DNA of 64,000 bases from Garcia nutans (Eukaryota; Streptophyta; Magnoliopsida; Malpighiales; Euphorbiaceae). The stretch covers positions 57,130,001 through 57,194,000 of the forward strand of contig CANTUV010000024.1 in the NCBI GenBank assembly GCA_947685225.1, written 5' to 3'. Below are positions 22,475-33,886 of this stretch, one piece after another. The notes below the pieces were generated by a model. The model ran no database searches. It saw nothing but the letters and a program-made list of their open reading frames with translations, and had not been told where the DNA came from. The position numbers and the translations under genes were made by a program. The first letter of the stretch is position 1, and the number at the start of each line of letters is the position of its first letter.

Positions 22475-25400
22475 ATGGATTCTCACTCACGTCATTCAGT
22501 TGAGGGTAGTGCTGAGAGTATAGCTCCTGATGAGATTAGAGAGGGAGCTAGAGTGGATAGTGCTGGAGAGATACCTGCTTCCGTATCGGGGAGACCAGCT
22601 GGTGAGGAGGTTCCACCAGTTTGGCTTAGGCATGTGATAGAGGCTTTGAGACAAGCACCAGTGCAACCACCGCCACCACCCCCACAACCTTTGGTATCAG
22701 TGAGACAGTATGATAAGCTAAGAAAGTATGGAGCTGAAGATTTTATAGGTACCATTGATCCAGCTGTAGCAGAGCAGTGGCTAGACAAGGTACAGAGAAT
22801 ATTTGTTCAGTTGCAAGCCACTCCAGAGGAAAAGTTTGATTATGCAAGATCATTGTTGCAAAAGGATGCATATAATTGGTGGAAGACAGTGCCCCATTCT
22901 ATGGATGATCCACCAACATTGTCCTATGCTGATTTTCTGAGAAAGTTTGAATTGAAGTATACTCCGAGGGAGTATAAGGACATGAAGAAGATGGAGTTTT
23001 TGAGTTAAAAGCAAGACAACCGGTCAGTAACTGAATATGAGGTTGAATTTATTCGGTTGAGCCAGTATGCTGGGGGTATTATATCTGATGAGATAGATAG
23101 ATGCAGGAGATTTGAGGAGGGATTGAGGCCCTCTGTCATGTGTCATGTGGCTGGATCTAGATATCATGATTTTTCCCAGCTTGTGGCAGCGGCTAGGAGT
23201 GTGGAGAGAGCCCAGGCTATTGCAGCTGCTTTAGAGGAAGAGATCAGGGTTAGAAGGCCCCAGTTTGAGGCAGGGTCTTCGTCTGTGAAAAGAGGTAAAG
23301 GAAGTTTTGTTCCTCGGGTTAGTAGGAGTCAGAGGCCAGCTGGTAGGTCAGTACAGTTTCAGAGGCGGAGATCTGGATCTGCAGCTTCAGTGGCGAGTGC
23401 TCCGACCCCGGTGATTCAGAGATCCACTCCACCCGTATGCATTCATTGTGGTAGGCCACATGGTGGTACTTGTTGGAAGACTGGTGTAGCAGGGGTATGT
23501 TTCAGATGTGGATCTCCTGATCATTTTGTTAGAGATTGTCCTGAGAGACAGGAGCAGATGTCAGTGGATACTGCAGCTTCTCGACCTAGTGTGAGGGGAG
23601 GTCGAGGAGGCAGGGGGTTCGGCAGAGGAGGCAGATCTGGGTTCAGTTCTAGAGGAGGTTCTACATCTAGGGAGAGTAGACCAGAGGAGGCTGGATCTTC
23701 TCAGAGGATTTATGTGATGCAGAAGCAACCAGATGCTTCGGCAGTCATAGCTGGTACTTTTTCTTTATTTGGTATTTCAGTACTTGCTTTGATTGATCCG
23801 GGTTCCACACACTCATATATCAGTGCATCTATTTTGCCTGTGTCTGATGTGCATGCTGAATCCCTAGGATTTGATGTGTTGGTGACAAATCCGTTAGGGC
23901 ATAGTGTGATTGTTAGCAAAGTGCACAAAGATAGTGCAGTGATGGTGCAAGGTGAGGAGTTTCTCGGAGACTTGATTGAAATGCCTTTTAAGGAATATGA
24001 TGTGATCCTAGGCATGGACTGGCTATCTAGACATGGAGCTGTGGTGGATTGTAAAAAGAAAGTTGTTACTTTGAGAACTGTTGATGGTAGAGAGGTGATA
24101 GTATCTAATGAGCAGGAACAATTAGCATCTTTGTTTGTTTCAGCTGTTGCAGCTAGGAGATTGATTAGAAAGGGGTGTGAAGCTTATCTTGCTCATGTGG
24201 TAGATACTAGAGTGAAGGGTTCCCCAATTGATAGTATTGCCACAGTTGCAGAGTTCCCAGATGTGTTTCCAGAGGAGTTGCCAGGGTTACCTCTTGAGAG
24301 AGAGGTGGAGTTTGGTATTGAATTGTTGCCTGGTACCACTCCTATTTCTATTGCTCCTTATAGAATGGCACCAGCAGAATTGAGAGAGTTGAAAGTGCAA
24401 TTACAAGAGTTGTTGGATAAAGGATTTATTCGCCCCAGTGTTTCTCCTTGGGGAGCTCCTGTGTTATTTGTGAAGAAGAAAGATGGTACAATGAGATTAT
24501 GTATCGATTATAGGCAATTGAACAAGGTGACAATCAAAAATAAATATCCTTTGCCTAGAATTGATGATCTCTTTGATCAGTTGAAGGGTGCAGCAGTGTT
24601 TTCTAAAATTGATTTGAGATCAGGGTACCATCAGTTGAGGGTCAGAGCTGAAGATGTTCCTAAGACAGCCTTTCGGACCAGGTATGGGCATTATGAGTTT
24701 CTAGTTATGCCTTTTGGTTTGACGAATGCACCTGCAGTTTTTATGGACTTGATGAATAGGGTGTTTAGGCCCTATCTGGATCAGTTTGTGGTAGTGTTTA
24801 TAGATGATATTTTGGTGTATTCGCCTAATGAGGAAGAGCATGACAAGCATCTGCGGATTGTGTTGCAAATTTTGAGAGAGAAGCAATTGTTTGCTAAACT
24901 GTCAAAGTGTGAGTTTTGGCTTGATCAAGTTACTTTTCTCGGTCACATAGTTTCAGCGGAAGGTATTAGAGTTGATCCGAGTAAAGTTGAAGCTATTTTG
25001 AATTGAAGTCCACCAAAGTCTGTGACTGAAGTTAGAAGTTTTCTGGGTTTGGCAGGCTATTACCGACGGTTTGTGAAAGGATTTTCTTTGATAGCCACTC
25101 CACTTACCAGATTACTTCGAAAGGGAGTTAGATTTGTGTGGACAGATCAGTGTCAGGCTAGCTTTGAACAGTTGAGAGAAATGTTGACTCAAGCGCCTGT
25201 TCTTACTTTACCTGTGGAAGATAAACCATATGTGATTTATAGTGATGCTTCACATAGGGGTTTGGGTTGTGTTTTGATGCAAGAAGGTAAAGTTATAGCT
25301 TATGCTTCTCGACAGTTGAAACCGCATGAGCTAAATTATCCGACCCGTGATTTAGAGTTGGCAGCCATTGTGTTTGCATTGAAGATTTGGCGACACTATT

Positions 25401-27127
25401 TGTTTGGGGAGAAATGTTTTATCTACACTGATCATAAAAGTTTGAAATATTTGGGAGTTCAGAGAGAGCTCAATCTTCGGTAGAGAAGATGGTTGGAATT
25501 GATCAAAGACTACGACTGTTTGATTGATTTTCATCCGGGTAAAGCAAATGTTGTTCCTGATGCCTTGAGTCGGAAGTCTTTAGCAGGTTTGACTGTTTAT
25601 TCGCTCTCGTTGCTTGTTGAGTTGAGAGCATTGTGTGCTAGTTTTACATCTTGTGATGATGGTGCATTGTTAGCACAATTGCATTTAAAACCAGTTTTAT
25701 TGGATCAGATCAAAGAGGCTCAGTTGGCTGATAAGAAGATTCAGAAGATTATTTCAGATTGTCGGAATGGAAAGAGTAGAGATTTTGTTGTGAAAAGTGA
25801 TGGAAGCCTCTGGTTTAAGAACATATTGTGTGTACCAAATGATGCTGATTTGAAAAGAATCATTTTAGAGGAAGCTCATCAATCAGTATTTGCTATGCAT
25901 CCGGGCAATACCAAGATGTATCATGATTTGAAACAACATTATTGGTGGTTTGGTTTGAAGAGAGACATTGCTGAGTTTGTATCGAAATGTCTCACATGTC
26001 AGAAGGTAAAAGCTGAGCATCAAGTTCCAACAGGGTTACTTCAACCTTTAGCAGTGCCTGAATGGAAATGGGATAGAGTAACCATGGATTTCGTGTCTGG
26101 TCTGCCATTGACACAAAGAAAGCATGATGCCATTTGGGTGATTGTTGATAGGTTGATGAAGACAGCTCATTTTCTTCCAGTTCGGATGGATTACTCTTTG
26201 GAAAGGTTAGCTGAGCTGTATATCCATGAGATTGTGAAGTTGCATGGTGTTCCAACTTCTATAGTGTCTGATCGAGATCCCCGATTTACTTCCAGGTTTT
26301 GGAAGAGTTTACATGGTGCTTTGGGTTCTCGATTACACTTCAGTACTGCTTTTCATCCGCAAACAGATGGACAGTCAGAGAGAGTGATAAAGATTATTGA
26401 GGACATGTTGAGAAGTTGTGTCATTGATTTCTCTGGAGTTTGGGATAGATTCTTACCACTTGTGGAATTTGCATATAATAACAGTCATCAATCTAGCATT
26501 GGTATGGCACCATTTGAAGTATTGTATGGTAGAAGGTGTAGGACACCTCTTTATTGGAATGAACTTGGGGAAAGTAAGTTAATTGGACCTGATTTAATTC
26601 AAGAAACTGAAGAGAAAGTGAAAATGATTCGAGGGAGGTTGAAGGCAGCTTCAGACCGACAGAAGTCTTATGCAGATCTGAAAAGGAGAGATATTGAGTT
26701 TAATGTGGGAGATAAGGTATTTTTGAAAGTATCTCCTTGGAAGAAGATTTTAAGATTTGGTCGGAAAGGAAAATTGAGTCCTCGTTTCATTGGACCGCAT
26801 GAAGTTCTAGAAAGGATTGGGCCAGTTGCTTATCGACTTGCTTTGCCACCTGAGTTGGATCGTATTCATAATGTATTTCATGTTTCTATGTTGAGGAAGT
26901 ACAGGTCGGATCCATCTCATGTGTTGCCAATTGAATCTATCGAAGTGAGTCCAGATTTGACATTTGAAGAGGAACCAGTTGCTATCTTGGCACGTGATGT
27001 GAAAGAATTGAGAAACAAGAGAGTGCCATTGGTGAAGGTTCTATGGAAAAATCATGCAAAGGAAGAGGCAACTTGGGAGAGTGAACAAGCAATGCGAGAA
27101 CAGTACCCTCAGTTGTTTCAGACTTGA
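22475..27127 (+). pseudogene. Gag-pol of element B (single frame, three stop codons)
   Basis: One continuous frame of 1551 codons from MDSHSRHSVEG to QYPQLFQT. Domains by approximate codon: gag with zinc knuckle CFRCGSPDHFVRDC (342-355), protease IDPGSTHSYIS (about 438), RT with VFIDDILVYS (about 775), RNase H (VIYSDASHRG about 920, YTDHKSLKYL about 985), integrase zinc part (HPGNTKMYHDLKQHYWW...CLTCQ, about 1140-1175) and core Asp/Asp/Glu (TMDFVSG, SDRDPRF, QSERV), GPY/F (FIGPHEVLERIGPVAYR) and a chromodomain with LWKNHAKEEATWE at the end. Interruptions: TAA at 23006, TGA at 25004 and TAG at 25481; the last two fit G-to-A or C-to-T changes. No frameshift is present. With near-identical LTRs, the stops are recent or came from a defective parent. 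Confidence 0.95.
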
Positions 27128-27160
27128 TATCAGGTAATTTCGAGAACGAAATTTTTTTTT

Positions 27161-27173
27161 AGAGGGGGAGAAT
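27161..27173 (+). other. Polypurine tract of element B
   Basis: AGAGGGGGAGAAT immediately before the 3' LTR. Confidence 0.9.
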
Positions 27174-29825
27174 TGTAATATCCTCATGTATGCCCTAGAA
27201 GTTTTGATTATGTTGTTGTTGTTTTAAATTGGATTGAAAGTATATGTTGTGTGATAAGAAAAGAAATTGGAAAGTGAATGCTTATGTATATGTGTTTTGG
27301 GAAAGAAGAGGGTTTAGAGATAAGTGTATATGTTGTTTATATGTTAATATATGCAACATATAAATTGGTCAAATGAAGAGTCAATGCAAGAGGATATTTT
27401 TGTGTAACATATGAAAGTACATAAATGGGCATATAAGAGACAAGAGGTTAGTTAAATGGATGAAGGGTGTTTTGGTAATTGTTTGAATTGAAACACTTGG
27501 TGGAGATTAAAAGAAGAGTTGACTTTGTTTCTTGTGGTTCATTTCTTCTTCTTTCTCCATTTGGCCGGCTCCTCCATAGACAAAGGAAAGCAAGAGACAA
27601 AGAGAAGATCTTGAAGAGTTAAGCTCAAATTGAAGGAAGATTGAAGTGATCAAGTTGGAGATTTGTGGAATTCAACAACTTTGGTAAGTACTCTTTTGAT
27701 CTCTTTGCTTATTTGAATGATATTTGGTTTTGATAGATGATTTTAAGAGTGAGTTGTTTGTTTGTGAGATGATTAGAAGTGTTTGGTCGATTTGATGATG
27801 GATTTTAAGGATAAGTTAAAGGAAAGAGTAAGTTGATTGGAGGAGATGATGTTGTGTTGTGTTTAGGGTTTTGAGATGATTTGGTGTTTTGTGTTTGATG
27901 TGTGTTTTGGTTTGTTTTTGGTGTTGTTGCAAGTTTAAGATGGTTTTTGGGTATGTTTTGTGAAGATTGTTTGAAGAGGATGTTGGTGAATAGAAGTGTG
28001 TTGTTGAGTGTTTGGTTGTTTTGGCCGGATTTTGAAATTGTGGCCGGACACGTCCATGAGCACGTTCAGGGTTTTTAGGCGTGTCAATTGTGTTGGAGGC
28101 AGTAGGTTTGACACGACCAGTAACACGCCCGTGTTATTGAGCGTGTCATAGCTACTGTGAGAATGGAGAAATTACACGGCCAAGAGCACGGTCACTTTGT
28201 TGGACGTGTTGTTAATTTTGGAGAGGCAGAAGGTATTACACGCCCAGTGACACGCCCGTGGTTCTGAGCGTGTAAATGCTTCTGTGTTGTGGAGTTAAGG
28301 CACGGTCAGGGACACGCCCGTGTGGTTGAGCGTGTCATGTTTAGGGTTGCCCTAATTAATTCCTAATTGGATTATCTCTTGTGTATCCCTAAGCAAGTAT
28401 ATGCTATTACTTTTGATTTAGGTCTTGAAGATAGTGATTGATCATTGATTTAAGAGGTAGAAGGATCTTGAACAAGGAATTGTTAAGAGTGGTGTGATTT
28501 GTTTTTGAGGTAAGTACAAAACCTATATGATTGTATGTAAGTACAAATGTGGCATTATTACATTGTTAATTTATATGAGCAATGTGTGTTGTTATGTTTA
28601 TATCAATGATGATATATATATATATATGAATAATGTGAATGACATGATAATGCAAATGATTGTGTATATGAAAGATTGAAATGTTATGATGTGAATTGAG
28701 ATGAAATGGAATATAAAGCCATTGTGATTGGCTATGTTAATTCATTTGAGAATGAAATTGATAACAAATTAATGAATGAGTTGTGTGGCTAATGTGTTAT
28801 TCTATTTTCAGAGTTTGTTGTTGGTGGCATGCCTAATGATAGTAACAACCTCTTGAAGTTAGGTTGGGCTTGATTCTTGAAGCCAAGTTGGGTTGAAGTT
28901 TAACATGTTTTACTCCTCTTGAAGCTTTGTTGGGTCTAGTCCTTGAAGCCTAATTGAGATGTTACAACCCTTGAAGCTAGGTTGGGTTTGGTTCTTGAAG
29001 CCAAGTTGGGTTGAGACTTAGCATGCTTTGTTCCCCTTGAAGCTTGGTTGAACCAAATCCTTGAAGCCTAGTTGGGTATATGTGATAATGATAAATGTGA
29101 TAAAACCAAAGCATTAACTCTGAAAATTGAATGGCATATTAGTGTGTTTTGGGCCCATGCTTGTCTTTGTTTATATGTGATTCATTGATGGCAAAATAAT
29201 TAAATAATGAAATTCATGAAAGGACTTTGAGATGTGATATGCTTATATGATTATGATTTGTGAAAGGCAAAGGTTTGATGTTAGCTTTTCACTTATGATG
29301 TTGATATTAATGGAATGTGTGACATTGCATAGCATACAAGCATAGTGTTAGCATGTTTTGTACTACTAAGCCCTTGGCTTAGCGCGATAGTGTTGATCGC
29401 ACAGGTGATAGAGTTGATAGAGTTGAACCCGAGAGCTCATCGAGGCCGAGTGAGAGTAGACATTGAAGAATTAATTTGGGACTTAAAGATCAGAGAAGAT
29501 TTGCCAATCATGTATAACTTCTTTATATTTTGTAAAGTATTGTTTATAATGTGAATATATTTACATTTGTAAATATAAATATTTAAATGTTTTTCCTATA
29601 TGTAAATAGTTGTTAAATTCCGCTGCGTAATAAGTATATATATATCTATTTTATTTTATATTACATATTAATCACTTATTATTCTATAATGTGTAATGAG
29701 AAAGATTATAGTATCATTGGAAATGTTTTGAATGTTAAGAAAATTCGTAGCATTCCTATATTCGATGCATGTATACTACATTATGGTGTATGTAGTGTGT
29801 ATGTATTGGATGTGGGGGTGTTACA
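27174..29825 (+). mobile_element. 3' LTR of element B (2652 bp)
   Basis: Nearly identical to the 5' LTR. Differences I see: C/T at 19957 versus 27481; two changes in the second stem of the twin hairpin (GCGCAAG versus GCACAGG, near 29400); one TA unit fewer near 29640; ACAGATT versus ACATATT; and ATTGTGG versus ATTATGG near the end. One of these breaks a base pair of the hairpin. Confidence 0.95.
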
Positions 29826-29886
29826 CAACCGACCTGGTAGGGGGAAAGTTCGTATATGAAGCCATAGTTGTTGGCTATTTTGATAA

Positions 29887-30663
29887 TGTAACGACCCTCC
29901 CCAACCAGGTCGGTATCCCAAGGTCGGTTGCAGAAATGGTACTGGATGGTTCTCGCTGGCTCTCTTAAGTGGGAGGTCAGGGGTTTGATCCGGGGAGGCG
30001 ACCTAAGTGTGTGACAATGCCACTTGGGCCAAATTAACAAATCCTGCTGGAGGGCCCGTGAGGGCAGTCCAGTACTGTAGTGGCCCACCTACGGGAGAAA
30101 AGGCTGGGTTGCCGGTTGCCGGCCGGGTAGGCTGAGGGCCGAGGGCCTGGCTGGGGTCGTTACAGTTAAAAAGGCGCCTTTTTAACTGTAACGACCCTCC
30201 CCAACCAGGTCGGTATCCCAAGGTCGGTTGCCCAGCCCACTGGGTCCGCATGTTCCGCAGGAGGCAAGCGATCGCTACAGTACTGGACAGCCCTCGCGGC
30301 CCACCCAGCAGGAATTTGTTTATTTGGCTCCCTAAGGAGTCGCCTCCCTGGATCGAACCCCTGACCTCCCACTTAAGAGAGTCAGCGAGAACCATCCAGT
30401 ACCATTTCTGCTACTAGCAGAAATGGTATTGGATGGTTCTCGCTGGCTCTTTTAAGTGGGAGGTCAGGGGTTTGATCCAGGGAGGCGACTTAATTCCAAG
30501 GAATTAAGCCAAATTAACAAATCCTGCTGGGTGGGCCGCGAGGGCTGTCCAGTACTGTAGCGATCGCTTGCCTCCTGCGGACTCCGTGCCCAGGTGGTGA
30601 AAAGGCCGGGCCGTAAGCCACTAGTGGGCCGGGCAACCGACCTGGTCGGGGGGGATCGTTACA
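29887..30663. mobile_element. 777-bp fold-back element with TGT..ACA ends
   Basis: Ends are TGTAACGACCC and GGATCGTTACA, with 5-bp flanks GATAA on both sides (29882-29886 and 30664-30668). Comparison with the solo LTR at 48871 shows the empty site. Inside are two units: 29887-30164 and 30187-30663, joined by a short spacer. The second unit is an imperfect inverted repeat with arms of about 225-250 bp and its centre near 30412. Sequence is GC-rich compared with the AT-rich LTR around it. It encodes no recognisable protein. The LTR-like TG..CA ends and 5-bp duplication fit an integrase-made insertion (a TRIM-like or solo-LTR-like piece) better than known plant TIR families, but I cannot assign it. 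Confidence 0.75.
30154..30197. repeat. 44-bp perfect palindrome at the joint of the two fold-back units
   Basis: The centre is between 30175 and 30176 (AAAAAGGC|GCCTTTTT). The 22 bases to the left are the exact reverse complement of the 22 to the right, and include the inner ends of both units (GTCGTTACA and TGTAACGAC). Confidence 0.95.
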
Positions 30664-31637
30664 GATAAACTTTAAATGAGTGTAATAGATGATGATATAA
30701 TTATTGAAATAATGAAAGGTAACATTTATAAGCATGATCTTTATTAGTTGAATGTATGACATTGAAAATTGAATGGCATATTAGTGTCTTTTGGGCCCGA
30801 GTCTGTCTTTGTTGTCAATGTGATATACAAATGTTGAAATAAATGAGTAATGAGATTTATGGTTGCTTTGTTGGAAATGTGACTCGTGAATGATGATAAT
30901 GATTGCCTTTGTTGGAAATGTGATTCATGAATGGTGATAATGATTGCCTTCATTGGAAATGTGATTCATGATAGGTGAATTGTGAATAAAATAATGATAT
31001 GAAGTATGTTATGTAATATGTATATTGATATAATGATTGTGAGTATTAGTGATGGATTGTGGTTGGTGTTAATGATATGTATATATGTATATATAATATA
31101 TGAGATTAGTAGAGATATATGAAAGGTGCAATTCAAAAGGAAAAACATGATAAGAAACTAATGGTACATGGAAGTGATATTTCATTATATGTTAGAATTT
31201 CTATAATGTATGTTTATATGTTATATTTGTACTACTAAGCTCTCGGGCTTAGCGCGGATGTGTAATCGCGCAGGTGACTAGGTGGAAGATATGAAGTCTT
31301 TCGTTATGCCACGAGAAGAGTAAGAGTTTATCGAGATCAATTAGAGGGTGATGCATACATGTATAATTTTTAATTATGATGTAATTCTGTCAAGAGTATA
31401 TTTATATGTATCAATGAAGTTTTGATAAAGATAAGATTGTGATATATATATATATATGTAAGATCATTAAAAGTATAATGATTTTGTAAATGTTCTTTAA
31501 ATTTATGTATTGTGGTTTGAACTCTGTTAAAGGTTTTAAAAATGTATCGAAAAGTGACATCCTTATACTTTATATACACTTACTGTATGTATACCGGGTG
31601 TATGTATAGTACTTGTATGGAGTATTGGGGTGTTACA

Positions 31638-32591
31638 CTTCTTGGAAGTTTGAGTCCTAAAATCTGGCAACTTTGTCAAACCGGCCTTACCCTTTCCAAG
31701 ACCAGCTTCGGGAAGGTAGTTCATGTTCTTCATCATATTCAAAACTTTGGAGTCCACTACTTCATCATCAGAAATTGCAGCCACTTGAAATCCATTGAGA
31801 GGCCTCTCACCCATTAGAGCGTTAACAATCTCATTATCTTCAGCTTCAATGACTAATGTCTCATTTTCGTTGGAGAATTTGATCTTTTGATGAAGGGTGG
31901 AAGGAACTCCACCAAGAGGATGAAACCATGGTTGCCCCAAGAGTAAGGCAAAGGTAACTGGTATGTCTAAAACAACAAACTCAACAATAGATTCAATTGG
32001 ACCAACCTTGACAGCCGCTTTGAAAGTCCCTTTGGCATGCCTCTTAGTGTTGTCATAAGCACGAATTGTCACCTCGGTTGGGTTTAGATCTCTTGTTGAC
32101 ATGGCTAGCTTTGGCAATATCTTAAGTGGACAAACATTTATGGCGGACCCATCATTGACCATTACACATGGAGTCCTCTTCCCCTTGACTTCTATTTTGA
32201 TAAAGAGAGGGCGGATGTGGTCTCTTCCCTCCTCCGGTAAGTCCGCATCTGAAAAAGAAACTGCTCCCATTCTAACTTCATTCTTTTCTTGGACCTCTTT
32301 GCATTTCATTACTTCCACAATTTTTATGAAGTTGATCAACTCCTCTGATGTTGTGGAGGTAGAAATTGGCATGCTAGCTAAGGCTTTGGCCATAGTTTCT
32401 CAGTGCTTTTTAGAAGTAGCTAACAAGTCCCAAATGCTAACACTTGCTTGGGTTCTTTTCAATTACTTAAGCACAGCATCATCTTCTTCTATTTCGACTT
32501 CCTTCCCCTTATTAGTTTCTATCTCCTTAGGTGGTGGCCTTGCGTAAGGCTTACCGGATCTAGTATTCATCAGCTCATCTTCTTCGGGCTC
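31638..32591 (-). pseudogene. Tat-1 aspartic protease and G-patch-like segment
   Basis: The minus strand has the retropepsin region VMVNDGSAINVCPLKILPKL, where Tat-2 has VMVDDGSAINVCP, then VTIRAYDNTKRHAKGTFKAA, FVVLDIPVTFALLLGQPW and HPLGGVPSTLHQKIKF. A G-patch-like segment follows (MNYLPEAGLGKGKAGLTKLP), as is usual in Tat elements. The reading stretch 32393-31643 is open until the LTR insertion at 31637. Several stops lie upstream (32400-32591), before the protease. Confidence 0.85.
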
Positions 32592-33886
32592 GGACTAAGT
32601 CCACTCCTCCTTCTTAGGTATAATATCATCATCACTATCACTTGAATCCCAAAACCCATTAACAACACAAATTGCTACTTCTCCACCCATCATAGCTTGT
32701 TCAAATGCCTCTTCTTCTTTGGTTGCTTCTCCACCCACATCTTGAAAAGAAGACATGACAAAGGCCTCATACAAACCTCCTCCAATCATGAAGGTTACCG
32801 GTGGTGGTACCCTATTGAATTTTGGTAATGGGTTGTCTTTGGTGTTTGGCTTATTGGGCTCGGGTAGCTTCCCATTATCAATTAGATTTTGAATCTCATG
32901 TCTCAACCTCACACATCTATCCATGTCATGTCCTTGCATTTGGTGAAATTGACAAAATGCTTTGATGTAAAAGTTAGGTGGGAGAGGGTTAGGCAAAGAA
33001 TGAGGATTTATGGGTTGTAGCAATCCTTTTCTTTAACGCTTTTTGAGAACCCAAGACATCATTTTTTCCAATTCCAAAAATTGCCTCCTTGTTCCTTGGT
33101 TAGTAGCATTAACACCTACAGCCTTTTGCATGCTTTAACTACCAGGTTGATAGTTCCCTTTATCGTTCCTTTTTGTTGCAAATCAGCTCTTCTCCCTTTC
33201 CCATTCTTCAATTTCCAAACTAGCTTGGAGAAGGTCTTTGAAATCACGGATGAGTGTATGAGACATCCTCTCACAAAGACTAGGCAACACCCCTCTCACA
33301 ATCATCCTTATTTGATCGGATTCATCGGGCCTCTTCTTGAGTAAAGCGGCCTTGTCTCTCCATCTCTTGACATAATCTACAAAATTCTCATTCGGCCTTT
33401 ACCTAATGGACTTCACTTCCATCAAGGTAACTTCCAACTCAACATTATATCCATATTGTTGAATGAAGGCTTTGTAAAGTAGATCCCAACTCTTTTGTGT
33501 TCCATCATCTAAGGTATTGAACCAATTTTGGACAACAGGGTCCAATGAGAGCATAAAGTACCTTAAGATTTGAGCCTTAGTAGCTCGGGCAGACTGCATG
33601 GCAGTGATGTATTGCTTCACGTGAAGATGAGGATTTTCGGTGCCATTGTACTTTGCAAAGGATGGCATCTTGAACTTGTATGGAACTTCTTCATCTTATT
33701 CAAATAGTTTGTCGATCTAAGATATCTCTTCGGTTTTCAGCTTCTTCTCAAATTTCTTTTCTAAATCAGCAATCATCTTTTCAACATCGGATGTCTCGGT
33801 CTTTTCAATAGTTGCCTTCTCAACAGCCTTCGATTCTTTCTACTTTTCTTGAACCTCTTGGTAGTATTGAGCCTAATCATCATCAT
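32592..33886 (-). pseudogene. Tat-1 gag, main part
   Basis: The minus strand contains YKFKMPSFAKYNGTENPHLH, QYITAMQSARATKAQILRYF and LDPVVQNWFNTLDDGTQKSW, the usual retrotransposon gag core, then the Tat-type zinc motif CQFHQMQGHDMDRCVRLRHE (C..H...GH...C) and an acidic tail (WDSSDSDDDIIPKKEEW). Stops occur near 33400, 33030, 33135, 33700 and 32594. The N-terminus is separated by element C and lies at 43910-44123. Gag packages the element RNA into particles. Confidence 0.85.

Larger units (their letters stand above)
19650..29825 (+). mobile_element. Element B: complete Tekay-type chromovirus (10.2 kb)
   Basis: Both LTRs, PBS, gag-pol, PPT and a perfect 5-bp target duplication CAACC (19645-19649 and 29826-29830) are present. 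It sits inside the ~105-bp array of the family-A LTR. I count about five substitutions and one 2-bp microsatellite change between the two LTRs, so the insertion is recent. The chromodomain and iMet-type PBS place it in the chromovirus Tekay/Del group. The polyprotein has three stop codons. Confidence 0.95.
17791..31637 (+). mobile_element. Solo LTR of Tekay family A, itself split by element B and a fold-back element
   Basis: The LTR starts at 17791 (TGTAATATCCC) and ends at 31637 (GGGGTGTTACA), flanked by CTTCT on both sides (17786-17790 and 31638-31642). Its own sequence is 17791-19649, 29831-29886 and 30669-31637, about 2.9 kb. It carries the ACACGGCC dyad block (18651-18885), donor-like GGTAAGTA sites (18252 and 19120), a ~105-bp tandem array (19381-19649) and the twin hairpin (31234-31271). 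Tat-2 shows the empty site near 61960. Confidence 0.92.

Noticed and set aside
22492..22788. Minus-strand frame with a Gly/Cys-rich run opposite element B gag
   Set aside because: Shadow of the Pro-rich gag segment on the other strand.
29732..30395. Open frames on both strands across the fold-back element
   Set aside because: The GC-rich inverted repeat opens frames by chance on both strands; they cross element borders and resemble no protein I know.
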